Origin: Rhodeus uyekii
Taxonomy: Eukaryota; Chordata; Actinopteri; Cypriniformes; Acheilognathidae
Reading direction: 5' to 3'
Length of the DNA: 64,000 bases
Assembly (NCBI GenBank): GCA_037043235.1
Contig: JAWRVZ010000025.1
Coordinates: forward strand, 3,671,001-3,735,000
The position numbers were made by a program, and so were the translations under genes. The notes beneath the pieces are model-generated. The model was not told where the DNA came from. It made no database searches and saw only the letters and a list, made by a program, of their open reading frames with translations. This document shows, piece by piece, positions 1 to 11,141 of the stretch (its first letter is position 1; each line of letters begins with the position of its first letter).

Positions 1-91
1 TTGTTCCTCTTCCATAGGCCAACGCATTTAAACATACATCAGTGAATGCAAGATTCGACATGTCTGACAGTTGTTTCTCTCTCTCACACAG

Positions 92-3000
92 GGCATGGGT
101 TTAGTGAATACAGCTTTTAAACCAGAGGATTTGCAGAAACTACGCAATGTTAACCTAGGCATTGGTCATACACGTTACTCCACTACGGGCATCTCAGAGC
201 TGCAGAATTGCCAGCCTTTCGTGGTAGACACACTGCATGGCAAGATTGCAGTGGCACACAACGGAGAACTGGTCAATGCCTCTGCACTGCGCAAGCAGGT
301 GGGCTTTGATTATGAAGCAGCGGTCAAACTAGATTTTGAGGATGTAAAATTTCTAAGGACACTGCAATAGTCATAAAATGACATCACAGAATTTGATTCA
401 ACAGTTAAATCAGAAATGTTCAATTTTCTCTACTTTACTACAATCATGCATATTTAAAATTTAGATTTGTTTAATTCAGCTAAGAGGTCACATGACAAAT
501 CAGGGCAGTTAATAAAACTTCAGAAAGCAGAAAAATTTGCAAGAGCTTGTTTCCTTTCTCCCGCATTCACATGCATATGAATGGAAGCCAATGGAACAAA
601 AAAGTTTAGTGATACAATTTCAGTGGAAGGGCGGTACCATTTTTTCCCTCTTTGATATATGGTGTTTGTGTGATGTAGGTTATGCGACATGGTGTTGGTC
701 TCTCCACCAGCTCAGATAGTGAACTAATCACCCAGCTTCTTGCTTTGACTCCACCCATGGAGGAGCTTGACACTCCTGATTGGGTGGCTCGGTAAGTTAT
801 GCAAGTCTATCCCCATTATAACAACATCTGATTGAATCATTGTTCATTAAACCCTTTCAGTCTTACTGATTAAATTAAGTCCTCTTCTGTAGACTATGTA
901 TTTTTCTGTTTGTTTTTCTCAGTATAAAGAACCTGATGACAGAAACGCCTACTTCATACTCACTGCTAGTGATGTATAAAGATGTGATCTATGCTGTGCG
1001 AGACCCCTATGGAAACAGGCCTCTTTCTATTGGACGTCTAGTACCCATATCCAAACTGCACAGCTCAGGTGTGTGCAGACCAAAAGAGTTCTTCAACAGT
1101 GAGGGAAAGGGTTTGAGGTGAAAACATCTCTGCATCTAATCTGAACTTGGGTCGCTTGTTTAATGCTTGTTGGAACGTAACATACGTCAACAATCTTCCC
1201 ATGCTCGGAATGAGAAGTGCTTATAAACCGGTTGTTGTTCAACACTTTATGAGCCATAAATTACAGTTGTACTGTAAAATTTTATTTTTGGTAAATAAAG
1301 TTAAGAAAATTCTGCAGCCCTGCAAACAAGCACAGCAATCTACACCTTCATCTAGAACAGGTAAAACGTGCTACAAATGGTAATCAACTTATGAAGCCAA
1401 CATAAACCCATTTAAACTGCATGATTATATATTATCATAACTGTCTGTATAGATTAACACTTTCTTTTGTTATGATTGACTGAGCTCTCATGACATCTAT
1501 GATTATCTTTAAAATTATCTTTTCAAATCTTTGGCTGCTGATTAGAAGTATTTATTTATAGCTTTGCATGTCACTCACTGGCTGCAATATAAAGGTATGT
1601 GGCTTGTTAATTAATTTATTTTTTTTAAATGTTTTGTAGGTGCTGAAGAAGCAGACACAGAAGGCTGGGTGGTCTCATCTGAGTCCTGTAGCTTCCAGTC
1701 CATTGGCGCAAAGTATGTTCATATCATTATTAAGTAAACACTCCATTTGATGCCTTTTCAATTGTTTTTGGCTTTTGATTATTTACAGTTTCTGCATATT
1801 TTATTAGTTTGTTCGTTTGTGTATGTTTTCATTTTTTTTAAATAATTTTTGTTAGGTATTATCGTGAAGTACAGCCTGGAGAGATTGTCCAGATCTCTAA
1901 AAATGGATTAAAGAGCCTGAGCATTGTCCCACGGCCAGAAGGAGACCCTCCTGCCTTTTGCATATTTGAGTATGTTTACTTTGCAAGGCCAGATTCCATA
2001 TTTGAAGGCAAGTTGTTTACTATCGTTCTCCTGTTTTGACTTATAGGAATGAATGAGATTTAACAGTAATCTGTGTAAAACTACTTTTGGGTGTTGAAGT
2101 TTCTTTACCTTTTTGGCCAAAAGGAAAACCGTTTTTTCCTGTATTCATGTAGCATTTAATTTATTTTATGAAAAGCCCATCTTGTCAGTGGTGAATTACT
2201 CCTGAAAATTGATCAAAAGTGAAGACATTTATAGTTTAAAAAAGGTTTATATATCGAATGATGTTCTTAGGAACTTTAGAATGATGAATAAATGTGAAAA
2301 TACAATTTGTGTTCTTTATTTTATTCTGTCCTTCAAATAAATACAGCCTTTTGTGAGTATAAGAGATTTATTGAAAAATAAAAAAATTCTTTCCAGTTCC
2401 AAAGTTTAGAATGGTAGTATGTACACTTAATCATCCCAGTATAACACCAGATCAGGGGCATCAAACTATCCAAATAGGAAGCATTGTGCAAATGAAAGTG
2501 AACAGGTGCACTGGAGAGCCTCAAAACAATGATTTTGCTAGTGAGTCATTGACCATTGTTCTCTCCTTATTGTTCCTGACTGATTTGTCTTTAGTTTTGT
2601 ATTTTGTTAGGGTCCTTGTCACTGTCTGTACCATGAGGCAGTATCTGCAAACCAATTAGGTTGCACAGGCAGTCCTGCTCCTGCAGGAATGGCACGTATG
2701 AATGTTTGGTGTGTCTCTCAGCAGTTTCAAGAGCATGGGGGAGATACCGGACAGGGACATAGAATGGCAAGAACCCAGCTGCAGGACTGGTATCTGCTCC
2801 TTTGTGTAAGGAGGAACAGGAGGAGCACTGCCAGAGGCTATTGGTGCGCATGTTTCTGACCAAGCTTTCAGAAACCGGTTTCATGAGGGTGGGATGCAGG
2901 CCTGAAGTCCTCTAGTTGGACTTGTGCTCACAGCTCAGCACTGTAGAGCTCAATTGACATTTGATAGAGAACACCAGAATTGGCGAGTCCACCATTGGCG

Positions 3001-5005
3001 CTCCATTCTCTTCACAGAAGAGAGCAGGTTTACGCTGAGCATATGTGACAGACGTGAAAGAGTCTGGAGATGCCGTGGGGCATATTATGCTGTGTGAAAC
3101 ATCTTCCAACATAACCGGTTTGGCCATGGAACAGTCTGGGGAGGAATATCCTTGGAGACTCACACAGACCTCCAAGTGCTAGCCAATGGTTTCCTTGCAT
3201 TATGATTTGCTGTGATTTAACCACGCAAGTTGGATCAAGTTCAGTTTTTATATATTGGGAAAAAAATATTTTTTTATCTGTCTATACCGTATTTATTCGA
3301 GTATATCGCGCACACATGTATAACGCGCACCCCTAATTTTCGATAAAAAATCTGTATAAAATATTCACAACAAGCATTGTAATTGACAAAAAAACGTTGT
3401 TGAACACGTGCAGCCATGATAAAAAACATTTATTTATTCTATAAAATATACTTATATAACATATTTATTGACAACATAAACTAATGAACAAAATACCGAA
3501 ATAGAATTACCGGTAAAAATATTTATTTAAAATCCTTCAACGTCAGATTCCTCATCAGAGAGAGTTAATTTTTCATCAGTGTCCACAGCAGGTCATCTTC
3601 TGTGCCGTCCATTTTATTGCTAATGCCTGTCTTCACAAAAAAACAAAAAATGCCTGTCTTCTCCGTAACGTGTGGGCGAGGAAATGAAGCGGCGAGGGGA
3701 CGTTTTTTTTTCTTCTTCGCGCTCGCGTACAGTGAGAGGCTGCTGCCTATAAAATGCGCAGCGCAAACTCACAATTCGCCGGCGCCCTCAAAGGACCGGC
3801 CGTCAAAACAAACCCCAGCCCAGCCCTCGTGTATAACGCGCATCCCTAACTTTGATTTATTTTTTTGGTAGAAAATTTTGCGCGTTATACTCGATTAAAT
3901 ACGGTATATTTTTTTTTTATGATTTTGGTTCCAATTGATTGTTTTGTGAAGATTGAGTTAAATATTTCCATTAATTAATAACCAATGTGTGATTTTAAGT
4001 GTTCCCTTAATTATTTTAAGCAGTGTGTATATATAGTACTAGGTGAAATAAGCCATTTTTTTGGTGTAACAGGTCAGATGGTATACACAGTGAGGCAGCG
4101 CTGTGGACGGCAGTTGGCAATTGAGGCGCCCACTGATGCGGATGTAGTCAGTACTGTTCCAGAATCAGCCACACCTGCAGCTTTAGGATACGCACAGCAA
4201 GTGAGTAATGAGCATGCTGTCACATGTCTGTATTGGTTCACTGACTTACAAAGTTTACATTCTGTCTCCCTATAAGTCTGGCCTTCCATATGTAGAGGTG
4301 CTGTGTAAGAACCGTTACGTGGGCAGAACGTTCATTCAACCAAACACTCGCCTGCGTCAACTTGGAGTAGCCAAGAAATTTGGTGCATTGACTGACAACT
4401 TTGCTGGCAAACGAGTTTTGCTTATCGATGATTCCATCGTGAGGGGCAACACCATCTCTCCCATTATTAAACTGCTGAAGGAAGCGGGCGCAACAGAGGT
4501 AAAATGTTTTTTAATTGGTACTGTATGTTTGCTGCTGGGTTTTTTTTTTTCACTCGACATAACATGTTACAAAACACCTCACAGGTCCACATTCGCGTTG
4601 CATCACCTCCAATCCGGTTCCCATGCTACATGGGAATAAACATTCCTACCAAAGAGGAGCTAATTGCCAACAAACCAGAATTTGAGGACATAGCGAGTTA
4701 TATTGGTAAGTCAGGGTGCATTGATTTATTTTAATTGCTAAGGTTTACACATATTATGAAAAGTGCAAACACGATCCCATTCCAAAAGAAATATTGATAA
4801 TTAATGATAGTTTTTTTCCCCCATTTTGGTTTGAACAGGTGCTACAAGTGTCCGTTACCTGTCGGTTGAGGGCCTGTTATCTGCTGTTCAGAGTGGGATA
4901 GAGTCACATGGGAAAGATGAGAGGATCAGCTCAAGCACTAAGACTAGATATGGCCACTGCACCGCCTGTCTCACGGGGAAATACCCAGTGGAGCTAGAGT
5001 GGTGA
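92..5005 (+). CDS. ppat: Amidophosphoribosyltransferase (PPAT), 3' nine exons, 5' end off window
   Basis: Catalyses the committed first step of de novo purine synthesis in the cytosol: PRPP plus glutamine gives phosphoribosylamine. Exons read as 92-298, 679-791, 923-1068, 1640-1712, 1856-2007, 4073-4200, 4277-4498, 4585-4705 and 4839-5005 (TGA 5003-5005). They join in frame to 442 residues, matching human PPAT from about residue 66 of 517, so the N-terminal nucleophile Cys exon is missing to the left. The class II glutamine amidotransferase part includes LGIGHTRYSTTG and VAHNGELVNA. The phosphoribosyltransferase part has the PRPP loop LLIDDSIVRGNTIS (exon 4277-4498). Cysteines expected to hold the 4Fe-4S cluster are visible in AFCIFEYVYFARPDS, PCYMGINIPT and the C-terminal CTACLTGKYPVELEW. 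The linker before the last motif is shorter than in human. The intron after 2007 starts with GC, not GT, and holds transposon remnants. Identification is very secure. Confidence 0.97.
2640..3230 (+). mobile_element. Decayed Tc1/mariner-type transposase fragment inside ppat intron
   Basis: Conceptual + strand translation around 2950-3180 recalls fish Tc1-like transposases: WRSILFTEESRFTLS followed by CDRRERVWR and later a WGGISLE-like stretch. The upstream part (2690-2890) recalls the helix-turn-helix linker region of the same family. Stop codons and frameshifts interrupt it, so no intact protein is encoded, and terminal inverted repeats were not found. It lies in the long ppat intron 2008-4072. 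Confidence 0.65.
3284..3908. mobile_element. MITE with inverted ends (about 0.6 kb) in ppat intron
   Basis: The left end begins TATACCGTATTTATTCGAGT and the right end is its near-exact inverse, ending in AAATACGGTATA. Just inside both ends is a TATAACGCGC(A) motif. The interior is low complexity with a GC-rich patch (3660-3835) and no transposase. Size, inverted ends and lack of coding capacity fit a non-autonomous DNA transposon. The family name is not known to me. Confidence 0.7.
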
Positions 5006-5239
5006 ATTTCAGCTGTCTGAACTGTTCTTCACATAAATGTCTTCATTTTTGTTTGGAAAAGTTTTTTTTGAAGTCAGAATTACAGCTGCTCTAACATTTG
5101 TTGCAGTTGTAAAAAAAGAAAACAGTTGCCCAATACTATATTTTAGTATTAGAACATTTCTTTTCAAAGATTGCTTTAAAATATTTTTTGATGCTGTCAG
5201 AATTCAAACCATTAGTTAAGACAAAGATTCTCATCTAAT

Positions 5240-5245
5240 AATAAA
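5240..5245 (+). terminator. ppat: Likely polyadenylation signal of ppat
   Basis: AATAAA hexamer 235 bases after the ppat stop codon; a further AATAAA-like site lies about 20 bases downstream. No competing gene on this strand follows. The stretch 5006-5758 otherwise holds only the two convergent 3' UTRs of ppat and hjurp. Confidence 0.5.
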
Positions 5246-5423
5246 AACACTACATTTTGTACAAAATAAAACATTCACAAAATCTATTTTAATATCCCTG
5301 TAAACTTGTGAAATTGTTCTTATTTTGACTAAGGTTTGAATTACTGTGACCTTTAACAGTCCTGCTTCTCTGTTGGTCCTCAAGACATGCACAAAATGAA
5401 AATCTGTATGTGAAACGCACATG

Positions 5424-5429
5424 TTTATT
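5424..5429 (-). terminator. hjurp: Likely polyadenylation signal of hjurp
   Basis: TTTATT on the + strand (AATAAA on the - strand) lies about 330 bases past the hjurp stop codon. If both this site and the ppat site are used, the two convergent transcripts end roughly 150-200 bases apart without overlapping. Confidence 0.4.
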
Positions 5430-5758
5430 AAAAGTTTGTTTGAACAAACCATTTGAATTATTTACAGACCAACATACTATTCGTCATACATGGAACTGCA
5501 TATTATTTAAAAACAATGCTGGGTTGTATTAAAATTGTTAGTATTAAAACAAGAGTCTTTCAAAGTGATGGAAAGATAATTACAGTGTTTACAAGTAAGT
5601 TGATATATATTTAAAACAAGAAAACAGGACTGTTGAATTTCAAGCAATGTACCCACATTGTGACTATTTCATCTCCTGCTTTCTTTACTACGGTAACTTG
5701 AGTTGTGCATATCCTACAAGGGGAAATACAATTTGTGGGATGTGCACAGAAAGGGTCA

Positions 5759-8700
5759 TCACTGTAGAAGACCGTACTGTAGTCGCCTTCTGGAGAGACT
5801 GAAGAAAAATTCTTAATCACTATTCAAGAATAAATTTATATTTTTCTCAGAACAGAAAAAAAGTGCATGTTTGTTGCCCTAATTTTTACTCTCAAAGTTA
5901 ATCTTTGAAAAACACTAACACTGTTAGATATATTTATCAAATCTCACAACAAAATTCTTTTCATATTGCACAATGAAATTCATTGTATATAGCATTTAAA
6001 ATAATGGTTATTTTTTTCTTTAGACAAAATAATGCAAATATTTTAATAGCAGCCATTTATCAGCCATAACAAAAAAAAAAAGACAGAATTTGAATTAGAT
6101 TTGTTCCTAGAAAAGTGATTTAACCCAATATATAAATGTCACATGAAATCTGTAAGTAATTTACTGATAGTATTTCTTGGATGTGATTATGCTGCAATTA
6201 CCTCGGAGAGAGTGGGGAGGAACCCTGAATAAATGGCCTCATGGGTGACACAGCTGCTAAAATAAAGTGAAAACATTGGTACATCTATAAGCAAAATAAG
6301 GAGAACAGGATGGCTTATAAGATATGAAAATATGGCTACAAACCCTCCACTATCTGGACTTTGCTTGGGGCATCTCTCTGCAAAGGAGAGAAAAAAAAAT
6401 TCTTGCATTAATAAAATTATACAATTTCAGCAGCCAGTCTTAAATGACACGTGATCCTTCAGAAATCATTTTAATATGCTGATGATTTCTTATCAAGGTT
6501 GGTAATTTAATTTGTAGGAACTAATAGGCTACAATTCAAAACAAAACATTAAATGTTAACTAAAGCTATTGGAAGTCTTTGTTATTTAAAATAAACTGCT
6601 TTAAATATAAATGTTAGATTTAAAAAAAAAGAAAAGAAAACAAAAGTAAATTAAATTTAGAAATGTTGTCTAGCCAGGTACCTGAAATAAGTTATAATGA
6701 AATTGAGCTAAATAGACATGTCTAAAAAATAAAAAAAACATGTAATTGAAACGAATACTTATGTGTTTGTGTGAATGTAAACTATATATATATTTAAAAA
6801 AATCTACACAAATAATGTTCTTACCCAGGACAAAGCATGTGGGTTCAATTTAGCCTCCCTGATTCTTCTAAGGTTTCCAGTGCCTCTAAGGAACTGCGGA
6901 CTGGGACACTGCAGCAGGACGGCTCTATTGCGGGCAAGTTTGTCTTCGATAAGTTCTGACATGGAGACATCTGTCAGCTGGAGACGTTTAAGTGGGGAAC
7001 GACTCTCTCGGAAGCGTTTGAATCGGAATGATTCTTCCACTTCGGGCTGACGCTGCCGTTTCTTGTGCTTGCCCCTCAGAGGCGTCAGAGCAAGAGCAGA
7101 CATACTGGACGAGGAAGCGCTGGGGCTTTGGGACATCTCCATGTGTCTCTCGCAGAGTTGACAGGGGGAGGAGGAACACAGTGATGAAGTGCCACGACAG
7201 ATGAAGTGGTGATACAGCTTTCTGAACTCTGCATCAATCTGCAATTCTCTGAATGAGTAGGTGGAGTGGGCGCCAGAAAGAGAGTGCTGACATTCGGACG
7301 GTGTAAAATGTGATGGTTTCTCCACCCTGGACAAACTTCGGTCAGCACAGTTGTAAACGGACTGTCGGGATGACAACAACGCCACATGTTTGGCAGCATA
7401 AGGTGATCTGAGGGCCTCAAAATGGGTTAGATGGTGGACAGGAGACCCTTGCTTGGGACTTGCTGTTGAGTTGAATTGCCTTTCCATATTCAGAACACTG
7501 GGTCTACTTTTGCCACAAGGAGATAAAACACCAATGACACCACGCTGTGGGGAGGAGACAGGAGAGTGTACGGGTAGGTGGTTCCTAAAGCAGTCTTTGT
7601 TGAAGGAGGAGGACTGGGAGATGATTGACATTCCTCTCTGGTCAATAATGGACAGACCTGCTCCGTTTTGCCGTGGAGAATTAAAAACAGATGAGGCTGG
7701 AACAGCATGAGATGTTGGTCCAACATCATAGGTTTGGTCCAGATCTTGAGATTGGTCACTAAGTGAGGGGGAACCATCATATGGGGGTGTGGAGATGTCA
7801 ATCACACGAGCAGTATTCTTCTCTGGCTTCCTGGTTAAATGTAACTCAGTCCATGGAGACTCATCCGTCACTCCACTCACATCCGCACTGCTCCTCCTGG
7901 GGGAGTAAAAACAGGCATTGGCCTCATAGGATGAATTTTTGAGAGGTGAAACCACTGGTTTGTTCACAAGCAAGTTTTGAAGTTTGTTGTCCTTGAAACA
8001 GCTGATTATGTTTCTTTGAACTGGACTTTGATTAGTAAATGAGATATCTATTGTTTTGTTTAGAGCGCAGTTTTGTCTGCTCCTAAGGGTTGAGCTGCAC
8101 TGCGTCAGGCTGGCTTGCCGGTGATTGCGGTACTTGTGCCGATACTTCTGCACCACAGCCCTCGCCATATCGGTTACATGCTGTCGCCGACATGCGTTGC
8201 CGATCTGGTTAAGCATGCTAGGATAGACGTCCAGGAGGGTACTGCCATGGCTGCTCAGTGTTTTCTCTAGTTCTTCATCCTCTTCCTTAGGCTGAGACAG
8301 CTCCCCCCACAGAGAACCATGAGATGTGTCATTCAGATTCATAGAGAGCTGGAATGATTCACCTCCATGCCCTAGAAGAAAGTCATATTCAGATATGATT
8401 TTGATATCAGCTCAAAACTACTCTTTCATACACTAAATATATTTTATAGCACAGAAATACACACAGAAACCCTACTAAATGGTAGGGTTAAGCCTATTAA
8501 TTTGTGCCTATTAGTTAAGTACTATATACTCATTTCTTACACAGAGGTTTGATGTTCTCCTTTTGACCAGAGCCTTCAAGATCATCCTCAGTGAACCCTG
8601 AGACATCCATCTTTAAAAAAAAAAGGTTACATTACACCACACTGCTGGTTCATATTCAGGTTGTACAAATTGAGCAAATTACTAACAATATTATTAGAGA

Positions 8701-10559
8701 AGACGTTCTTGTCGGTTGTCATTGTTTCTCTCATTGCACAAATTATAAGCCGTTATCAAGTGATTGATGATGTCATGTCCAACTTGATTCTTTCATTATT
8801 TATTTTTCAATATTTTATTAGAAAAACTAAAGTGTATTTTTTTGTGAATGTTCCAATTGGGAGACAGACTACAATATGTTCAGGTTATATTGTGGTTGCA
8901 TTTGTAGAAATGGAACTGCTTGTGTATAACGGGCATATATTATTGTATCGTAATATTGATACATCACCCATAGATTTCTATCCAATCAAATCACAAGTGT
9001 ATGTTTTGAGGTATTGGAAAGTGTAATACAGTATAATTTGAAGGAATGATTTGTATTGTGATGAAATGTCCAATTTAATGAAAAAGCACACTGATGAAAT
9101 TATACAATGTTTCAACTGGCAATAAGAAACCAGTTTTGTGCTTTTATAGAATCAATAATTTTCTTATTACTACCTGATCACTGTCCTGGTCCTCAAACTC
9201 TATAAAATACAACATGAGAAACAGATTAAACATGAAGATTGAGGATCAAAAGCATTCTACTAAAAACAGTTGTTTTGTTGTTTCTTACCCCTTATGGAAT
9301 AGTCTGCTTTAACTCGAGTCTAAATAATAGAAAATAAATGTTATCCTAATGGAACAATCGTTCAAATTAAGAGACATCTCTAGGCTAAAAATAATAAACT
9401 CAAAGCTTAAGTGAACTTGAGTATAGACAGTTCATATTATTATGTTCTACTGAAGACTGTCAATATAGATTGTCTGTGGTTATTAAATACACTTGTGTTA
9501 TCTTTGAGTAATATTTACATTTGTTTGATGATCTGAAGCATTTAGACAAACAAGCAAAAAAATCAGAAATCAGAAAGAGGGCAAACTCTTTTTAACACCA
9601 CTGTATGTATGTATATAGAGTAGGGGTTCAATCTTCAACTGGCTGGAAGCTGCCAGTGACTGGTCATGTGACCTGCCATTGGCTGGTGGCAACTGCCAGT
9701 CTTATTCTGGTGTCATGTGACCAGTCACCGGTCATGGAGCGGCGGCGAAGCTCATTAAGCAACCAGTAATAATGATCAAATTCTCAAAAATACTAATCAT
9801 GTTTAAGAACATAATGAGTAATTTGATCATACGCATGGACATAAATTAATGTAATTTCTAGAGCAGAAGTAGAAACTCAAAGGAAAAAAATCTGACAAAA
9901 GTCAATGTTTCCTTAAACTACTAGCCAAGGCAGACTGCCAGTGGCAGGTCACTTGATCAGTCACTGGCGGCTCCTTCCAGGGAGTTGAAGATCAAACCTC
10001 TACTGTGTATACATACACACTCACCTGTTGTTTTCTGGGTTATATTTACAATATCGTCACTTACTTTTAATGCTTCCAACTCAAGTTCTCCCTCTGCACT
10101 GTCAATGGGCACAAGACCTGTATATATAGATTTCACAAACTCAGAATTAAATTTGAAAGTTTAGGTAAAAAGACAACAACTTTATATAAAGATTATAACT
10201 TTATAATCATCTAGTGCGTAGAAATGAACATATATCAGTTTTTCTTTCCGATATTTTAAACCCACCTCTTTCAGTCCTGCAGGTCATTGTTTTCAGACAG
10301 ACGTCTATTCCAGGATCACTTAAAGTGGAATACTAGAAAGGACGTAATAAACATGTTCTTTTAAGGGAAACGTTGCTTTATAGGAGTCGCTACGAACTTT
10401 AGGAATAAAACATTTTATAAGTCACACACCAATGCATTTAATTTCTCTTAATACGTTTGCATTAACATGGCCTACCTTCTGAAAAATAGCTTCCATAGTT
10501 TTTCTGAACTCAGCGGCATTTCTCTTAAATTTATCCGCATACAAAGAATTTGCAGACAT
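5759..10559 (-). CDS. hjurp: Probable HJURP, CENP-A histone chaperone (Scm3/HJURP family)
   Basis: HJURP escorts CENP-A/H4 to centromeres in early G1. Exons on the - strand: 10559-10476, 10332-10266, 10117-10065, 9319-9289, 9199-9174, 8610-8541, 8371-6825, 6377-6344, 6253-6202 and 5798-5759 (TGA 5761-5759). All junctions have GT-AG sites and consistent phases, giving 667 aa (human 748). Three landmarks support the call. Residues 13-50 have AEFRKTMEAIFQKYSTL...CLKTMTCRTERGL, placed like the human Scm3 helix and TLTY segment. Residues 152-195 have LLDVYPSMLNQIG...KYRHKYRNHRQ, like the HJURP middle domain. Residues 484-504 have FRELQIDAEFRKLYHHFIC, like the C-terminal HJURP repeat; human has two copies, here only one. 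The rest is Ser/Pro-rich with many SP sites. Similarity is low outside these blocks, so an unrelated Ser-rich protein is the main alternative. Confidence 0.75.
9619..10004. mobile_element. Foldback element/MITE with about 80 bp inverted repeats in hjurp intron
   Basis: The left arm (from 9619, AGTAGGGGTTCAATCTTCAACT) is mirrored by the right arm ending at 10004 (AGTTGAAGATCAAACCTCTACT). The inverted similarity continues for about 80 bp through GCCAGTGACTGGTCATGTGACC-like sequence. The roughly 220 bp interior is AT-rich. There is no coding potential. It sits between the hjurp exons at 9289-9319 and 10065-10117 and does not disturb them. Confidence 0.75.
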
Positions 10560-11141
10560 GTTGCATGAAATAAATGTATAGCAAACTAAATGTATTTGAT
10601 CAACAGAAACTGGGATTTTGCCCTCAGCCTGCGGCTCGCCAGTACTTTCAAATTTCTCCGCGAGTCAAACATTCGAGTTGTGATTGGACGGTCTTTCAAG
10701 CAACACTGAAACGTCATTTTTAAGCGCGAGTTTGTCAAATTGTTCTCCGTTGTTGTCCGGGTTGTCCGAGTCATCGTCGCGAATCGGTTCTTTCGAACGT
10801 TTTACGCCATAATTACGTCAACACATGGTCCTTTACGTTTCTCTAGGATAATTTAAAACCTAGATATTCTTTTATGAATTGACATAAAACAATAAAAAAT
10901 ACATATAGTCAAAAATAAATAAAAGTGTTTTAGTTAAATGAGATGGTTACTCAAGAACCGCTTGAACCGAACAAATGTTTGTGATCTGTTCAATCTTTTG
11001 TGAACCGGTTCAACAAGCATTCGACTCAAACGATTCACGAATTGGTTGTGACTGGTTTGCCAAACGGGAGCCCATAAACTGCTTGATGGGGATGTAATGT
11101 ACGGTGCATTCTCTTAACTTGTTTCTTAATTTCGCTTAGAC
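10560..11141. promoter_or_regulatory. Shared divergent promoter region of hjurp and aasdh
   Basis: The 582 bases separate the two start codons and carry scattered CpGs. For the hjurp direction (- strand) an inverted CCAAT box at 10683-10687 is followed 30 bases nearer the gene by TTTGAA (10652-10647), preceded by a GC-rich CGCGG. This is the layout of CCAAT/CDE-CHR late cell-cycle promoters bound by NF-Y and DREAM/B-Myb complexes. A second GCGCGAG patch with a TGACGTTT (CRE-like) motif lies at 10710-10730. No TATA box is evident for either gene. Transcription start sites cannot be placed from sequence alone. Confidence 0.55.

Noticed and set aside
7085..7801. Several 63-111 codon frames overlapping the large hjurp exon
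   Set aside because: Alternative-frame shadows of the 1.5 kb hjurp exon.
8661..9026. 121-codon + strand open frame within hjurp intron
   Set aside because: AT-rich intronic sequence; hydrophobic composition follows from the base composition.
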